This document shows, piece after piece, positions 47,557 through 56,804 of a stretch of 64,000 bases of DNA. The stretch comes from Saccharolobus shibatae B12. Its GTDB lineage: Archaea > Thermoproteota > Thermoprotei_A > Sulfolobales > Sulfolobaceae. Numbering within the stretch: position 1 is the stretch's first letter; each line of letters opens with the position of its first letter. Location of the stretch: the NCBI RefSeq assembly GCF_019175345.1, contig NZ_CP077717.1:1712001-1776000 (forward strand), read 5' to 3'. The position numbers and the translations under genes are program-made. The notes under the pieces are model-generated. The model ran no database searches, was not told the DNA's origin, and saw nothing but the letters and a program-made list of their open reading frames with translations.

Positions 47557-49197
47557 ATGAGTAAGAGTAATAGTACCTTCTCATATATATCTAGTGCGTA
47601 TGGCAAAAATCATTTTACTATTGATAAACCACTACAAAAGATTTTAGAATATTTCGATGTGAAAGCAGATTTCTCAAAATTAGGTGAGTTTGCAGGGGGA
47701 GAGTTATATGAAATTGCGGAGCATGTGGATAAGAGAGCTAGACCCATACACGTAATGTGGAGCGTAAATGGGGAGAGAGTAGATGAAGTATGGATTGACC
47801 CTTCTCTAAGGACAGCTATTAAAAGATTAATTAAAGATTTCCATATTAATAAATTTCCATATAAAGAGGAAAATTGGCATAAGCATTATGCTTCAATATA
47901 TCTGGTTTCTGATCCAGGTATCGCATGCATACTTACAATTACTAATCAGACAGCATACGCTCTCTATAAATACGGTAGCGAGGAACTAAAGAAATACGTT
48001 CCCTATCTAATAGGAGATTCGGATGAATTGCTTTTCGGAGCTACGTGGTTCACTGAGATTCAAGGTGGAAGTGACCTAGGATCTAATTTAGTGGAGGCTG
48101 AATTTAACGGTAAGTATTGGTTATTAAAAGGGAATACTAAATATTTCGCCAGCGGTGTCGGGTTGGCTGATTTAGCGTTGGTAAGTGCTAGACCTATGGG
48201 AAGTAAGAGTGGGGCTAAAGGTCTTTCCCTATTCCTAGTTCCTAAAGAGAACAATAAAGGGGAGAAGAATTTTTTGATAAGAAGACTTAAGAGAAAAAGT
48301 GGAACAAATAGTGTGCCAACTGGAGAGGTGGAATTTAACAGTTCAGAGGCTTATCTCATTGGAGAAAAGGAATATGGGATATATTATATAACTGAGGATC
48401 TTATGGTATCAAGATTAGCCAATGCTGTAGGGGCTTTAGGTATAGCGAGGAAGTCTTTTCTCGAGTCTTATTATTATTCGCAGTCCAGAAAAGCTTTTGG
48501 TAAGGCATTAATTGAACACCCCCTAATTCAGAAAGATTTACTCGAAATGGAGCTTATGATAGAAGGAGGTATGATAGTAACTTTTAAGGCAATAGATCAG
48601 TTCCAAAAATCTTGGAAAGCTATGCCACCATTTTATAATGAGGAGTACCATTATGCGCGTCTATTAACTCACATTTCTAAGTATATTACAGCTGAAATAG
48701 CATCTCATGTATCAAGAATGGCAATGGAGATTCATGGAGGAATTGGATTTCTCGAAGAGTTTCCTATAGAAAGACTTCACAGAGAAGCACTTATAACTCC
48801 AATTTGGGAAGGGACTGGAAACATTCAGGCTTTAGAGATGCTCGAAGCCATGGTAAAGAAGGAAGCACATAGACAATTAATAAGGGACCTAGAAGGGATT
48901 GTAAATGAAGCAAAGGATGAGATAGCTTCCAAAACTCTTGATTTCATCAAAGATAAGGTCATCACGCTCCTAAGTTACAGAGAATATGAGATGCAGTTTT
49001 ACTCAAAAGATTTACTATCAACTTTAGGACATGGTATTTCCGTGATATTACTATCCCATATGGGTCGTAAGTTGGGTATTGAGCGATTCACAATGTTGTC
49101 GAAGATTTACTATGAGAGATTTCTAATGGGTAGAAGTATTCTACGAGATTATATATCTGAAATACGTAAGCTTATAAATATAGAAGAGATGAAATAG
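47557..49197 (+). CDS. Acyl-CoA dehydrogenase (long AidB-like form)
   Basis: 546 residues, longer than the usual 380, as in AidB/ACADVL-like forms. GATWFTEIQGGSDLGSN is the flavin/substrate loop, LANAVGALGIARKSFLES precedes the large helical domain, and IWEGTGNIQALEMLEAM is the hallmark that normally follows the catalytic Glu in related enzymes. TATA-like GCTTATAAG (about 47526) sets a leaderless ATG. It desaturates acyl-CoA at C2-C3 using FAD. The acyl-CoA ligase starts 12 bases downstream, so they form one operon. Confidence 0.9.
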   Translation: MSKSNSTFSYISSAYGKNHFTIDKPLQKILEYFDVKADFSKLGEFAGGELYEIAEHVDKRARPIHVMWSVNGERVDEVWIDPSLRTAIKRLIKDFHINKFPYKEENWHKHYASIYLVSDPGIACILTITNQTAYALYKYGSEELKKYVPYLIGDSDELLFGATWFTEIQGGSDLGSNLVEAEFNGKYWLLKGNTKYFASGVGLADLALVSARPMGSKSGAKGLSLFLVPKENNKGEKNFLIRRLKRKSGTNSVPTGEVEFNSSEAYLIGEKEYGIYYITEDLMVSRLANAVGALGIARKSFLESYYYSQSRKAFGKALIEHPLIQKDLLEMELMIEGGMIVTFKAIDQFQKSWKAMPPFYNEEYHYARLLTHISKYITAEIASHVSRMAMEIHGGIGFLEEFPIERLHREALITPIWEGTGNIQALEMLEAMVKKEAHRQLIRDLEGIVNEAKDEIASKTLDFIKDKVITLLSYREYEMQFYSKDLLSTLGHGISVILLSHMGRKLGIERFTMLSKIYYERFLMGRSILRDYISEIRKLINIEEMK

Positions 49198-49209
49198 AGG
49201 TTTTTGGTA

Positions 49210-50751
49210 ATGCAAGAGGGCTTTACCGTATTCTCGCTTCTTAAAAGGGCTGTAACTATAGCACCAGATAAGGAAATAGTAGATCCTTTTCGCAATGTTA
49301 GACTGTCATATAAAGAGACTTATGAAAGAATAATAGGTATATCTAACTCAATGCTATCGATTGGGATATCTAAGGGAAGTATAATAGGAGTTGCAGATTA
49401 TAATACCCTTAAATTCGTTGAGCTACTATTCGCCTCTAGCTTAATAGGTACAATAATATATCCGGTTAACGTCAGACTACCCTATGATCAATTACTTTAT
49501 ACAATTAATCACGCTAAGGTAGAATGGTTATTCTCTTCAAAAGATTTTATATCCTTATTTAAGGACTTCACTAAGGAGAAAATTATTAGCATAGATTCCA
49601 ATGATACTAAGATAACATATGATGATTTGGTAAATAGAAAACTAGTTAAAGAACCCGAAATTTACGTTAAAGGAAGTGATCCATACTCCATCTTATTTAC
49701 GTCAGGTACAACAGGATTACCTAAAGCGGTTATGTACACTAATGATAAAACGGTTCATGGAGCAATAGGTATGGTGCACCAGCTATCACTTTACAATAGC
49801 CCTTCTTCACTGAAGAATAACGATGTCATATTAGGTCTTATACCATTTTATCATTTATGGTCATGGGGCTCACTATTTCACGCTACTTACCTTGGCGCTA
49901 AATATGTTACAAGTGGAAAATTTGAGCCAATAAAAACATTGGAAATAATAGAAAAGGAAAAGGTAACTTGGTTTAACACTGTGCCTACAATAATGTATAT
50001 GCTACTAAGCGTAGCTAAACAAGGGCAACTAAATGGTTTAAAGGCTTTGATAGGTGGTTCTCCAATATCATCCAATCTAGCTAAGAAGTTAAAAGAGAGT
50101 GGAGTATCTTTTGCATCAATATATGGTGGAACAGATATGTTAGCAATTTCAATTACTATCATTCCTGCAAATATAAATATACAAAATATCGAAGATTACG
50201 CGAGAGTATATACTCATCCTCTTCCCTTCGTGGAATTGAAAGTAGTTAAGCCAGACGGTAAAGAGGCTAAAGTAGGAGAGATAGGACATTTATGGGTTAA
50301 AACACCTTGGCTACCGGGTGAGTATCTTGACGATCCTGAGAATACTAAATCTTCATACGAGGATGGTTGGTTCAAAACTGGAGATATAGCTATGATTATA
50401 GATGAGTACCATACTGTAAGAATCTTGGATAGGGAGAAGGACTTAATAAAGAGTGGAGGAGAGTGGATAATACCTAGTATAATTGAATCAATAATATCTG
50501 AAGTAAGTGGAGTAGATCTAGTTGCTGTAATAGGTAGAAGAGATGAAAAATGGGGAGAAAGACCTATAGCTCTAGTTAAAGGAAATGGATCAAATTTAAA
50601 AGAAAACATAATCGGCCGTTTAAGAAGTGCTTCAACTCAAGGTTTGATACCAAAATGGTGGATTCCAGATGATATAGTTATTGTAAATGATTTACCACTA
50701 ACCAGCACTGGAAAGGTTAACAAAAAAGTTTTAAAAGAGAGAATTGAATGA
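49210..50751 (+). CDS. Acyl-CoA synthetase (AMP-forming, fatty acid type)
   Basis: About 513 residues. ILFTSGTTGLPKAVMYTND is the ATP/AMP signature, IYGGTD replaces the usual YGxTE block, GWFKTGDIAMI carries the ATP-contact Asp, DREKDLIKSGGEWI is the hinge, and TSTGKVNKKVL has the catalytic Lys of the C-terminal domain. It activates a carboxylic acid to its CoA ester, the substrate for the upstream dehydrogenase. The ATG at 49210 is preferred to the TTG at 49204. Chain length cannot be read. Confidence 0.9.
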   Translation: MQEGFTVFSLLKRAVTIAPDKEIVDPFRNVRLSYKETYERIIGISNSMLSIGISKGSIIGVADYNTLKFVELLFASSLIGTIIYPVNVRLPYDQLLYTINHAKVEWLFSSKDFISLFKDFTKEKIISIDSNDTKITYDDLVNRKLVKEPEIYVKGSDPYSILFTSGTTGLPKAVMYTNDKTVHGAIGMVHQLSLYNSPSSLKNNDVILGLIPFYHLWSWGSLFHATYLGAKYVTSGKFEPIKTLEIIEKEKVTWFNTVPTIMYMLLSVAKQGQLNGLKALIGGSPISSNLAKKLKESGVSFASIYGGTDMLAISITIIPANINIQNIEDYARVYTHPLPFVELKVVKPDGKEAKVGEIGHLWVKTPWLPGEYLDDPENTKSSYEDGWFKTGDIAMIIDEYHTVRILDREKDLIKSGGEWIIPSIIESIISEVSGVDLVAVIGRRDEKWGERPIALVKGNGSNLKENIIGRLRSASTQGLIPKWWIPDDIVIVNDLPLTSTGKVNKKVLKERIE

Positions 50752-50857
50752 TGGTAATACTACGTAAATTTCATAAAAATATATAAACTTACCAACGGTA
50801 GCGGAAAAAAGAGGATTTTTGAAAACATCGTTCGGAGGGAAACATCGCACCATCTAT

Positions 50858-50899
50858 ATTAGAGGCGGAGCATATGTACCTACTAAGAAAAAGACTATA
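50858..50899 (+). repeat. MITE-like repeat unit (right part)
   Basis: ATTAGAGGCGGAGCATATG to AAAAAGACTATA, directly upstream of the second DUF973 gene; same family as 34072-34135. Confidence 0.55.
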
Positions 50900-50950
50900 A
50901 GAAATATTATCTACAAAGAATTTATTATCTACAAAAAATATTATGTCTTA

Positions 50951-51853
50951 ATGAGTAATACAGATGTACAAGCACTTCAACAGTTAAAGGACGCGGCTTT
51001 ATGGTTTATAGTGATAAGTCTCCTCGTAGATATAGGGATTGTAAAAAGTGTGGCTGGTATCGCAGCGATAGTCTCACTGATACTATTATTCGTCTTAGGC
51101 ATACCGAAACTAAGGCAGGCACTTCAAACCTTTTCAAACGGAGGAAAGGACGTGGGTTTAGGATTTACTGGATTAAGAATACTTCCCGTTGGAATAATAA
51201 TCGAATTTATTGGTGCTTTAATTGCAGTGTTAGGCTTAATATTTGGTCTCGCTTCTCCCTTTAATCTCAGAGGATTAATACTGTTTATTATTGTTGGCGG
51301 TGCTATCGGGGTAATAGGTGATATATTGGTTTTTATAGCGTTTTTATTGATAGGTATAGCGTTATATAATATAGGTAAATTCTATAATAGTGATCTACTT
51401 AAGATTGGAGGTATTATTGAGATAATTCCGGTAATATCTTTTATAGGTTGGATATTGGTTTACGTTAGCGTAGATGAGATAGTTAGAAGACTTACTGGAG
51501 GAGTTATACCATACCCTCAAGGACAAATTGGGGGATATGGGCAACCTTCACCAACAGTCCCCAGTCAACCGTTTGTTAATGTCTACCAAATAGGAATAGG
51601 AGAAATGAGGCCTAATGGAGTAGCCAGCTTCGTACTTTACAGTTCTGGTAACGTTAACATAGTAACCGCTACTTTAGAAGGAACAACTTATACTTCAAAT
51701 ACGATAGCTCCCATATCGTTAAATCCCGGCAATAATAATGTGATTGTAGCATTTAATCCATTAAGCGGAATGATACCTGGGAATAATTATAACGTGATTC
51801 TCACGTTATCTAACGGGCAGAGTATAAGAGTTATGGTAACGTATAAGGTTTGA
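50951..51853 (+). CDS. DUF973 membrane protein, paralogue 2
   Basis: 300 residues from ATG 50951 (the frame opens at 50819, but homology to the paralogue at 42952-43812 fixes the start at MSNTDVQALQQLKD). Five or six spans, the IGIALYNIGKFYNSDLLKIG block, GWILVYVSVDEIVRRLTGG, a Pro/Gly/Gln-rich linker and the C-terminal beta domain. It has an extra hydrophobic insert near residue 115 that paralogue 1 lacks. A MITE fragment lies in its promoter region. Confidence 0.85.
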   Translation: MSNTDVQALQQLKDAALWFIVISLLVDIGIVKSVAGIAAIVSLILLFVLGIPKLRQALQTFSNGGKDVGLGFTGLRILPVGIIIEFIGALIAVLGLIFGLASPFNLRGLILFIIVGGAIGVIGDILVFIAFLLIGIALYNIGKFYNSDLLKIGGIIEIIPVISFIGWILVYVSVDEIVRRLTGGVIPYPQGQIGGYGQPSPTVPSQPFVNVYQIGIGEMRPNGVASFVLYSSGNVNIVTATLEGTTYTSNTIAPISLNPGNNNVIVAFNPLSGMIPGNNYNVILTLSNGQSIRVMVTYKV

Positions 51854-52091
51854 TGAAAAGAATTTGAGTTTTTAACAAATTTTTACCGCGCTTCTAGTCC
51901 GTTGTTAGAGATCGATTTTTATGATAATGGCAAATTATGGTAAAGCTTATTGGAAAACCTCTTTAATTTCTACGTTAGAAATATTTTAAAAAGATTTTTC
52001 CTAGCTTGCCAAAATATCTTAATAATAAATAGTATACTTTACTAGTCTAAAGGAAAAAGGATGTTTCCTATCGTTACAACATTAGATTTGT

Positions 52092-52144
52092 TATAGTCTT
52101 TTTCTTCCCACGGTCGCAAACTTAGGTTTGTTAGCTTCCGGTAT
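52092..52144 (+). repeat. MITE-like repeat unit (left part)
   Basis: TATAGTCTTTTTCTTCCCAC to TTAGCTTCCG. TATAGTCTTTTT is the reverse complement of the AAAAAGACTATA end seen in other copies, so it is the opposite terminus. Confidence 0.55.
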
Positions 52145-52271
52145 AAAAATCATTCCATCAAAATTGAGTATAGTCTCAACTACTTATATAAATGGCGCGT
52201 CTCTTCTCTCATTAGTATCTAATGGTTTAGTTATACAGATAAATGGGTCTCCAAATATACCCTTATGTTTT

Positions 52272-52304
52272 ATTCGGGCTTCAAGCCCAACTTCCGGTCC
52301 GAAT
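52272..52304. repeat. Nested inverted repeat
   Basis: ATTCGG (52272-52277) pairs with CCGAAT (52299-52304), and inside it GGGCTT (52276-52281) pairs with AAGCCC (52283-52288). G+C-rich relative to its surroundings; it may be part of an IS605-type right end. Confidence 0.4.
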
Positions 52305-52403
52305 TGGAGGTGGCCAAGCTAACAACCGAGCTTTGAGCCCAAGAGACGAAACGACCTCATCCAGTCAAATATATACTACTCAAACTTACTAAAATATTTT
52401 ATA

Positions 52404-52447
52404 TAAGAGGCGAAGCGTGTAGTACCTATGATTGAGAAGAGAATATA
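52404..52447 (+). repeat. MITE-like repeat unit (diverged)
   Basis: AAGAGGCGAAGCGTGTAGTA to GAGAATATA; a decayed member of the family at 34072-34135. Confidence 0.45.
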
Positions 52448-52611
52448 ACTTTTGTCGATACAAAATATATCTTGTTACTTTCATTAACTAGCTTACTTTC
52501 AATATCTTGTTAAAACTATTCCCTTTACTCCTTTGTAATTATTATCAAAAAGATTATAATAAACGGTCGTTTGAAAATAAGCTTAATATTTATGTTACAT
52601 TAGTACTAACC

Positions 52612-53004
52612 GTGTCATACAACATTGCTGAGGAATTTTTGAGGAAGGCAAAGGATTACTTAAAAGCTTCTGAACTATCATTTGAGCACAGCTTTTATGA
52701 GGCCTCGGCATTAAACAGTGAAGTTTCAGCCCAACTCTCCTTAAAAGGACTACTTTTCAAGTTAGGAATAGAACCTCCCCGAACTCACGGGATTAGAGAG
52801 TTACTTTCATTAATATATGCGAAACTTGGAGATAAAAGGATAAGTGACTTTACGAAGGAGAATAGAGAAAAGCTTATTATTCTAGAGAACGTAAGAGGAA
52901 AGTCACAGTACGGTTTACCTCCAGTGTCTAGGGACGAGGCCGAAATAGCTTTAATTACTGCGCAGGAAATACTAAAACTTGTAGAATCACTATGGAACCT
53001 TTAG
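52612..53004 (+). CDS. HEPN-domain protein of a HEPN-MNT module
   Basis: About 130 residues from GTG 52612: MSYNIAEEFLRKAKDYLKAS, HSFYEASALNSEVSAQLSLK, PPRTHGIRELL and VRGKSQYGLP are the four-helix HEPN pattern. The last contains an R-x4-Y form of the R-x4-H RNase motif. The TATA-like box at about 52583-52594 predicts this leaderless GTG; the longer open frame from 52507 is not supported. It overlaps the nucleotidyltransferase gene by 13 bases. In known pairs HEPN is the toxin and MNT silences it by AMP/nucleotide transfer. Confidence 0.85.
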   Translation: MSYNIAEEFLRKAKDYLKASELSFEHSFYEASALNSEVSAQLSLKGLLFKLGIEPPRTHGIRELLSLIYAKLGDKRISDFTKENREKLIILENVRGKSQYGLPPVSRDEAEIALITAQEILKLVESLWNL

Positions 53005-53312
53005 AGAAGATAAAGTTATTACGAAACTGGAGGGAAGCACTTAGAAAGCTTAACCTTGAAAGATTTGAAGAAGTATTTGTGTTTGGCTCTGTAGTTAGTG
53101 AGAAGATAACTGGGGCAAGTGATATTGACTTAATCTTAGTTATTAAACGCGGTGAAGATAGGAATAAAGCGCTAATAGGCTTCTTCGATGAGGTCGAGAG
53201 CAAACTAGGGGAGAAAGCATCATATCTGTTTGACGTTAAAGTAATTTATGAAGATGAGAAAGAATTACCACCATACAAGTTCTTTCTCAGAGATGCAGTG
53301 AGAGTAAAATGA
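52992..53312 (+). CDS. MNT nucleotidyltransferase, antitoxin of the HEPN pair
   Basis: 106 residues. FVFGSVVSEKITGASDIDLI is the MNT signature (GS-x9-D-x-D), followed by the third Asp in LFDVKVIYED. It lacks other domains, as in minimal archaeal MNT proteins. It overlaps the upstream HEPN gene by 13 bases, so both are made together. Confidence 0.88.
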   Translation: MEPLEKIKLLRNWREALRKLNLERFEEVFVFGSVVSEKITGASDIDLILVIKRGEDRNKALIGFFDEVESKLGEKASYLFDVKVIYEDEKELPPYKFFLRDAVRVK

Positions 53313-53471
53313 CTTTGTCTGTAATGTATTTACTTAACTTTTAGTTATTTTTAATTACTTCTAATCCTCTTAAAGCTATTAGGTAAGTTGATAACATATG
53401 CTTATCAAGTTACCCTAGGTTTATAACCCAAACCTTAAAATCTTTATAGTTAATTAATCAGAGAGTATCAC

Positions 53472-53582
53472 TATGAACTCTATGAGCAGTTGAGAGAGGG
53501 AGGAGTGCACTCGATGAAACTCCCCATGTCGTGGCTGGGAGGTAGGCTCCCTAACCTAGGCACGGGGAGAAAGAAGGAGTGA
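53472..53582 (+). pseudogene. Possible TnpB C-terminal remnant
   Basis: An open frame from 53472 to TGA 53580 reads YELYEQLREGGVHSMKLPMS, then ends GTGRKKE. Its G+C content, the following hairpin and a nearby IS607-type left end suggest the last 36 codons of an IS605/IS607 TnpB with its right end, but no zinc finger is present, so this is uncertain. Confidence 0.35.
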
Positions 53583-53591
53583 TGAGGCTGA

Positions 53592-53626
53592 GTAACTAGT
53601 AGTGATAAAAAGTAACTACTAGTTAC
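53592..53626. repeat. Perfect 12-bp inverted repeat
   Basis: GTAACTAGTAGT (53592-53603) pairs with ACTACTAGTTAC (53615-53626) across an 11-base loop. It follows the TnpB-like tail and is flanked by GATGAGG and GATGAAAGG motifs. It resembles the sub-terminal hairpins of IS200/IS605 ends. Confidence 0.6.
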
Positions 53627-53726
53627 GATGAAAGGCCGAACTCTGTTATACTTCCTAAGATTTTAAAAGATAAGGTTGTTCATCTTAATACACAGAAGAT
53701 TTTTGCGTACTTTTAGGGTATTATTG

Positions 53727-53778
53727 CCGTCGCTAACAGTTTCCGATAAAATGTGAAGTTTATATATTTTGCATATAT
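53727..53778 (+). repeat. IS607-type left-end sequence, solo
   Basis: TGCCGTCGCTAACAGTTTCC and the following TATA-like TTTATATATTT match the left ends at 31383-31430 and 32888-32937. No tnpA follows. Confidence 0.5.
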
Positions 53779-53894
53779 AGTTATAAAAATTGAAACAATC
53801 CACAAATCATCACTTTTCTCTACTTTTTAAGATATCTCCTCACTAAGATATCAAGAGGGATATTGTTAGAGAATGCTATTCGATAAATTGTTGA

Positions 53895-54752
53895 TTAGTA
53901 TATAATGAACATCTTAAACAATATCCCACCCACTATTATTGCTAAAGTTATCATAAAGAGTATTTTGTAGTTCTTCAAAGAATCCCTACTTGTCATTATA
54001 GATAAGCCTAAAAGTAACGGTGAAAGATCTATTAAATAAGCTGCTGAAAAATTTACTAGTGCTCCAAATATAATCAAGATTCCCCATAAAATCGTCATCA
54101 ACCTTATATTATAGTTAATAAACTTAGGTAATATGCCAAAATAATATATCAACGTAGGTATTAGCTCGTAAATATAATAATGAAAAGTAACGGATGATGT
54201 TACAATTAAGTAAGCTGGTAAAACTAAATAGACTAAATGCCAGTTAAGGTATATTGCATAGGGGAAAATTATTGATAAGAATAACATCGCGTTCTCTAAA
54301 CCCTTAGCTTCCTGCGTGTAAAGTAAAAATGAAGAGGCTAGTAATGCTATTATCGAAATGGAATAAATAGTGTAAAATGCTTGAGGGTTAGAGATGACTG
54401 GTTCATTGTAGATATTTACTTCATGAGCCAAAAAACCTCCAGAGATAAATAGAAAAATGAGAGAGGCGATAGCTAGAAATTGAGGTAAGTATCTACTGTA
54501 TTCAATCTCCCTTTTATCATTACTTAAGCTCAACATTATTTCCACTAACTGCTTTCCCTTTTCATTGAGTTTATAATATTCTTCTTCTTTTAATATTAAT
54601 GGCTCAAGAATTTTTAGATGATAATTTAATTTTCCTGTAGATAGGTTCAAATCATGTAGAATATCTGAATACGTAGCTTTACCCTTATTGTAGAGATAAA
54701 TCAATATTTCCCTTCTAGTCTTATCCTTGATTATCCTTGTGAAGTTGTCCAT
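53895..54752 (-). CDS. Membrane-bound winged-helix regulator
   Basis: 285 residues. Residues 1-80 are an ArsR-type winged helix (DKTRREILIYLYNKGKATYS, LNLSTGKLNYHLKILEPLIL), followed by six or seven membrane spans. Membrane-tethered regulators such as ArnR control archaella genes in Sulfolobus, but those have only two spans, so this is a different type, perhaps sensing the membrane. It is monocistronic, with a TATA-like run upstream of 54752. Confidence 0.8.
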   Translation of the reverse strand: MDNFTRIIKDKTRREILIYLYNKGKATYSDILHDLNLSTGKLNYHLKILEPLILKEEEYYKLNEKGKQLVEIMLSLSNDKREIEYSRYLPQFLAIASLIFLFISGGFLAHEVNIYNEPVISNPQAFYTIYSISIIALLASSFLLYTQEAKGLENAMLFLSIIFPYAIYLNWHLVYLVLPAYLIVTSSVTFHYYIYELIPTLIYYFGILPKFINYNIRLMTILWGILIIFGALVNFSAAYLIDLSPLLLGLSIMTSRDSLKNYKILFMITLAIIVGGILFKMFIIY

Positions 54753-55544
54753 GTTCGTTATTGAGTGAAATGTTCTTTAAATAATTGTCCTTTGACAAGA
54801 CTTTTCAAAATGCTCTCTTGATATAAAATTCAGTAATATTAAAAACCCATTTGTATTTTATAGCAGATTATTAAGACTTTAAGAAAGATTTAGCCTTTTT
54901 AACGTATTTATGCTATACCTAAGCTTGAGAGACTGTTCCAAACGCAAATAATTGAATAAAAATATAGAAAGAGAAATATTGTATTACGAACCATAAGGAA
55001 TGAAATACAATTATATCTTTCAGTATAACGTGAGATTAAACTTATACTGTAAGAGAAAATAACCAGTAGTAGAGAAAAACAGAATTTTCCACATAGCCCA
55101 CCCTACCTCGACCAACTCTCGCGGTACAAAATTAGTGGGCTAACTGCCTCTCGGGAACACGCGATAAGACTGAGGCATAGATCGAGGAGTTGTAGATCAA
55201 CGCAATAACGTATACAAAGAGCTCCACCATCTCCTTGTCTAGTTTTGGGCTTATGCGTGAATGGTTCACTTGGTGGATTCCATATTTGGTAAAGCTGCTG
55301 ATATTCAAGTGTAAGCTTGAGAAGAAGATCAAAATAAATATTAATTAATGAAAAGCTCTTCTTATATCGTTTTATTTTTATGAAATCAATCGAACAAACT
55401 AGCAAATTATATATCTAAATAGTGTATCTAAAAATACAGTCTTGAGCAGATACTCTACATGGAGATTCTCCACAATTAATATATGAAAATGATGTCAATA
55501 TCTCCTTTATATAGAAATCAGACTGAAACGTCATATTCAACGAC
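54753..55544. other. Gene-poor region with a G+C-rich patch
   Basis: Mostly A+T-rich. The patch at 55095-55290 is richer in G+C. Its minus strand reads FTKYGIHQVNHSRISPKLDK, then EMVELFVYVIALIYNSSIYA, up to a stop at 55132, which may be a transposase C-terminal remnant of unassigned family. No RNA gene or repeat is recognised. Confidence 0.35.
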
Positions 55545-56012
55545 TTAGTGTAATACTTTTTCTGCCTCCTCCAGCATCTTTCTTACAATCTCAACTCTAG
55601 GGAGAATATCAATAACATTCCACTTAACTTCGTGGAAGCCCCAAACGTGAAGAGAGTATCCAGAATCCCATCCATTCAAAACCCAAGTGCCTAACTTAGC
55701 TGAAAGTTTGCCAGAAGCTGAACCTAGCAAATATGTGTACCACCTACCTTCCTTCTTAGCCCTCTGATATTCCTCAAGATTAAATCTCTCTGCCAAAGCC
55801 TTAACTAGCTCTTCGGCAACTTTATAAGCTTTTTCGGAGGCTTGAGCAGCATCGCCTTTCTTAATATACTCCTCACATTCTGCCATATACTTCTTAGCAA
55901 GCTCCAGCCTAATCTTTATCTCCTCATTTGGATCATTTCTAGATATAGCTTGAATCAGAATTTCTTCAACGTCTACTCCTAGTTCTTCGGCCTTCTTAAT
56001 CAATTCCTCCAT
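55545..56012 (-). CDS. PaREP1-family protein
   Basis: 155 residues. LAKKYMAECEEYIKKGDAAQ followed by ASEKAYKVAEELVKALAERF is the PaREP1 core; KEGRWYTYLLGSASGKLS and the tryptophan-rich GWDSGYSLHVWGFHEVKW complete the family pattern. The N-terminal 40 residues (LIKKAEELGVDVEEILIQAI) resemble the ribbon-helix region of related archaeal proteins. It is monocistronic and shares its family with genes at 33093 and 63430. Confidence 0.85.
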   Translation of the reverse strand: MEELIKKAEELGVDVEEILIQAISRNDPNEEIKIRLELAKKYMAECEEYIKKGDAAQASEKAYKVAEELVKALAERFNLEEYQRAKKEGRWYTYLLGSASGKLSAKLGTWVLNGWDSGYSLHVWGFHEVKWNVIDILPRVEIVRKMLEEAEKVLH

Positions 56013-56316
56013 AATTTGAATATCTCCCGTGGATAATATAAGGTTTTATGGATCAGAGGGGTAATTACAAAGTAGGGGGTTAAGGAGGCGGAAAGCCTCG
56101 CCAAAGAGATAGATAGTCCCCTTATATCTAAATACTTCTTTGTCGAGATATCTTTTAGTGATGTTGATGACACTCCTCCTCAATTCGATTGAGGACTTAA
56201 TGGGACTGAGGGAGAGACATCTATCATCTTCACACTTTCTTTCACGGGATCCAGACAACGTGAATGACGGATCTCCTCAAGTGAGGGTTCTCTGACTACC
56301 CCTACAACCCACCAAA

Positions 56317-56400
56317 TGAGATCCCGAATCGATGGTGGGAACGATGAACCACTCTGAAAGGGAACCTCATCCTTCCAGGTGATGAGGATTCAGATAGATC
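56317..56400 (+). mobile_element. TnpB-like right end with hairpin
   Basis: The plus frame reads PESMVGTMNHSEREPHPSR and then stops, a common ending of archaeal TnpB proteins. CCTCATC (56365-56371) and GATGAGG (56381-56387) form the hairpin that typically follows, overlapping the reading frame as in right-end (omega) RNA regions. The rest of the element is missing. Confidence 0.45.
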
Positions 56401-56422
56401 CTAAAGTTACCTAGAAGTCTAG

Positions 56423-56462
56423 AGTCTTTTTTCATAGTAGGCTCCACATGCTTCGCCTCTAG
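56423..56462 (-). repeat. MITE-like repeat unit
   Basis: Reverse-complement member: TAGAGGCGAAGCATGTGGAG to GAAAAAAGACT on the minus strand. Confidence 0.5.
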
Positions 56463-56690
56463 CACTTCTGGGGGAACCGTGAATCTGTATGTGCCAAACA
56501 TGTAACCCCTATATAACCCTTGTGATTATAATACCTTGTTTTTCTTGCATAATACTAACTACCTTCAGCCCCTAGAAAAATTTACTTGCACACTCCTACA
56601 CGGGTTTTGTCCCCATGTTTATTATGGACTTATGTTGTTTTTTTCCCTTCCTTGCTTATTTCTTTTTCTCTTGTAATACTTGTTTTTATT

Positions 56691-56724
56691 CGCTCTCTAG
56701 TTTTGCGTAAATTCCCCGTAGGAG
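56691..56724. repeat. 34-bp dispersed repeat, copy 1
   Basis: CGCTCTCTAGTTTTGCGTAA to GTAGGAG; the copy at 61264-61297 matches at 31 of 34 positions. Function unknown; probably an element fragment. Confidence 0.5.
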
Positions 56725-56804
56725 TTGCAAAGGTCTAATTTTAACTTAAGAGCCTGAAGAGTGTGGAGGAACTTCTCCGGTTCGTTGAAATACGTTTAGG
56801 GGGT

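Larger units (their letters stand above)
51854..52611. other. Region of element fragments and structured DNA
   Basis: No intact gene. It contains MITE-like units at 52092-52144 and 52404-52447, a structured G+C-rich patch at 52272-52304 and a plus frame at 52128-52322 that may be a decayed secreted-protein gene. A stretch at 52483-52537 resembles 34009-34063. The HEPN promoter (TTAATATTTATG, about 52583) closes the region. Confidence 0.45.
53313..53894. other. Region with TnpB-like tail, hairpin and IS607-type left end
   Basis: No intact gene. The G+C-rich part (53472-53650) and the left-end-like part (53727-53778) are described separately. The remainder is A+T-rich. Confidence 0.45.

Noticed and set aside
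50819-50950. N-terminal extension of the second DUF973 gene
   Set aside because: It lies in a MITE fragment and is absent from the paralogue; ATG 50951 fits the family.
53470-53650. RNase P, SRP RNA or C/D-box RNA gene
   Set aside because: Conserved blocks of those RNAs are missing; GATGA motifs lack correctly spaced CTGA partners. A TnpB tail with hairpin explains it better.
55103-55405. 100-codon minus ORF in the G+C-rich patch
   Set aside because: Poor composition; an overlapping frame in the same place looks more like a transposase scrap, and neither has a start signal.
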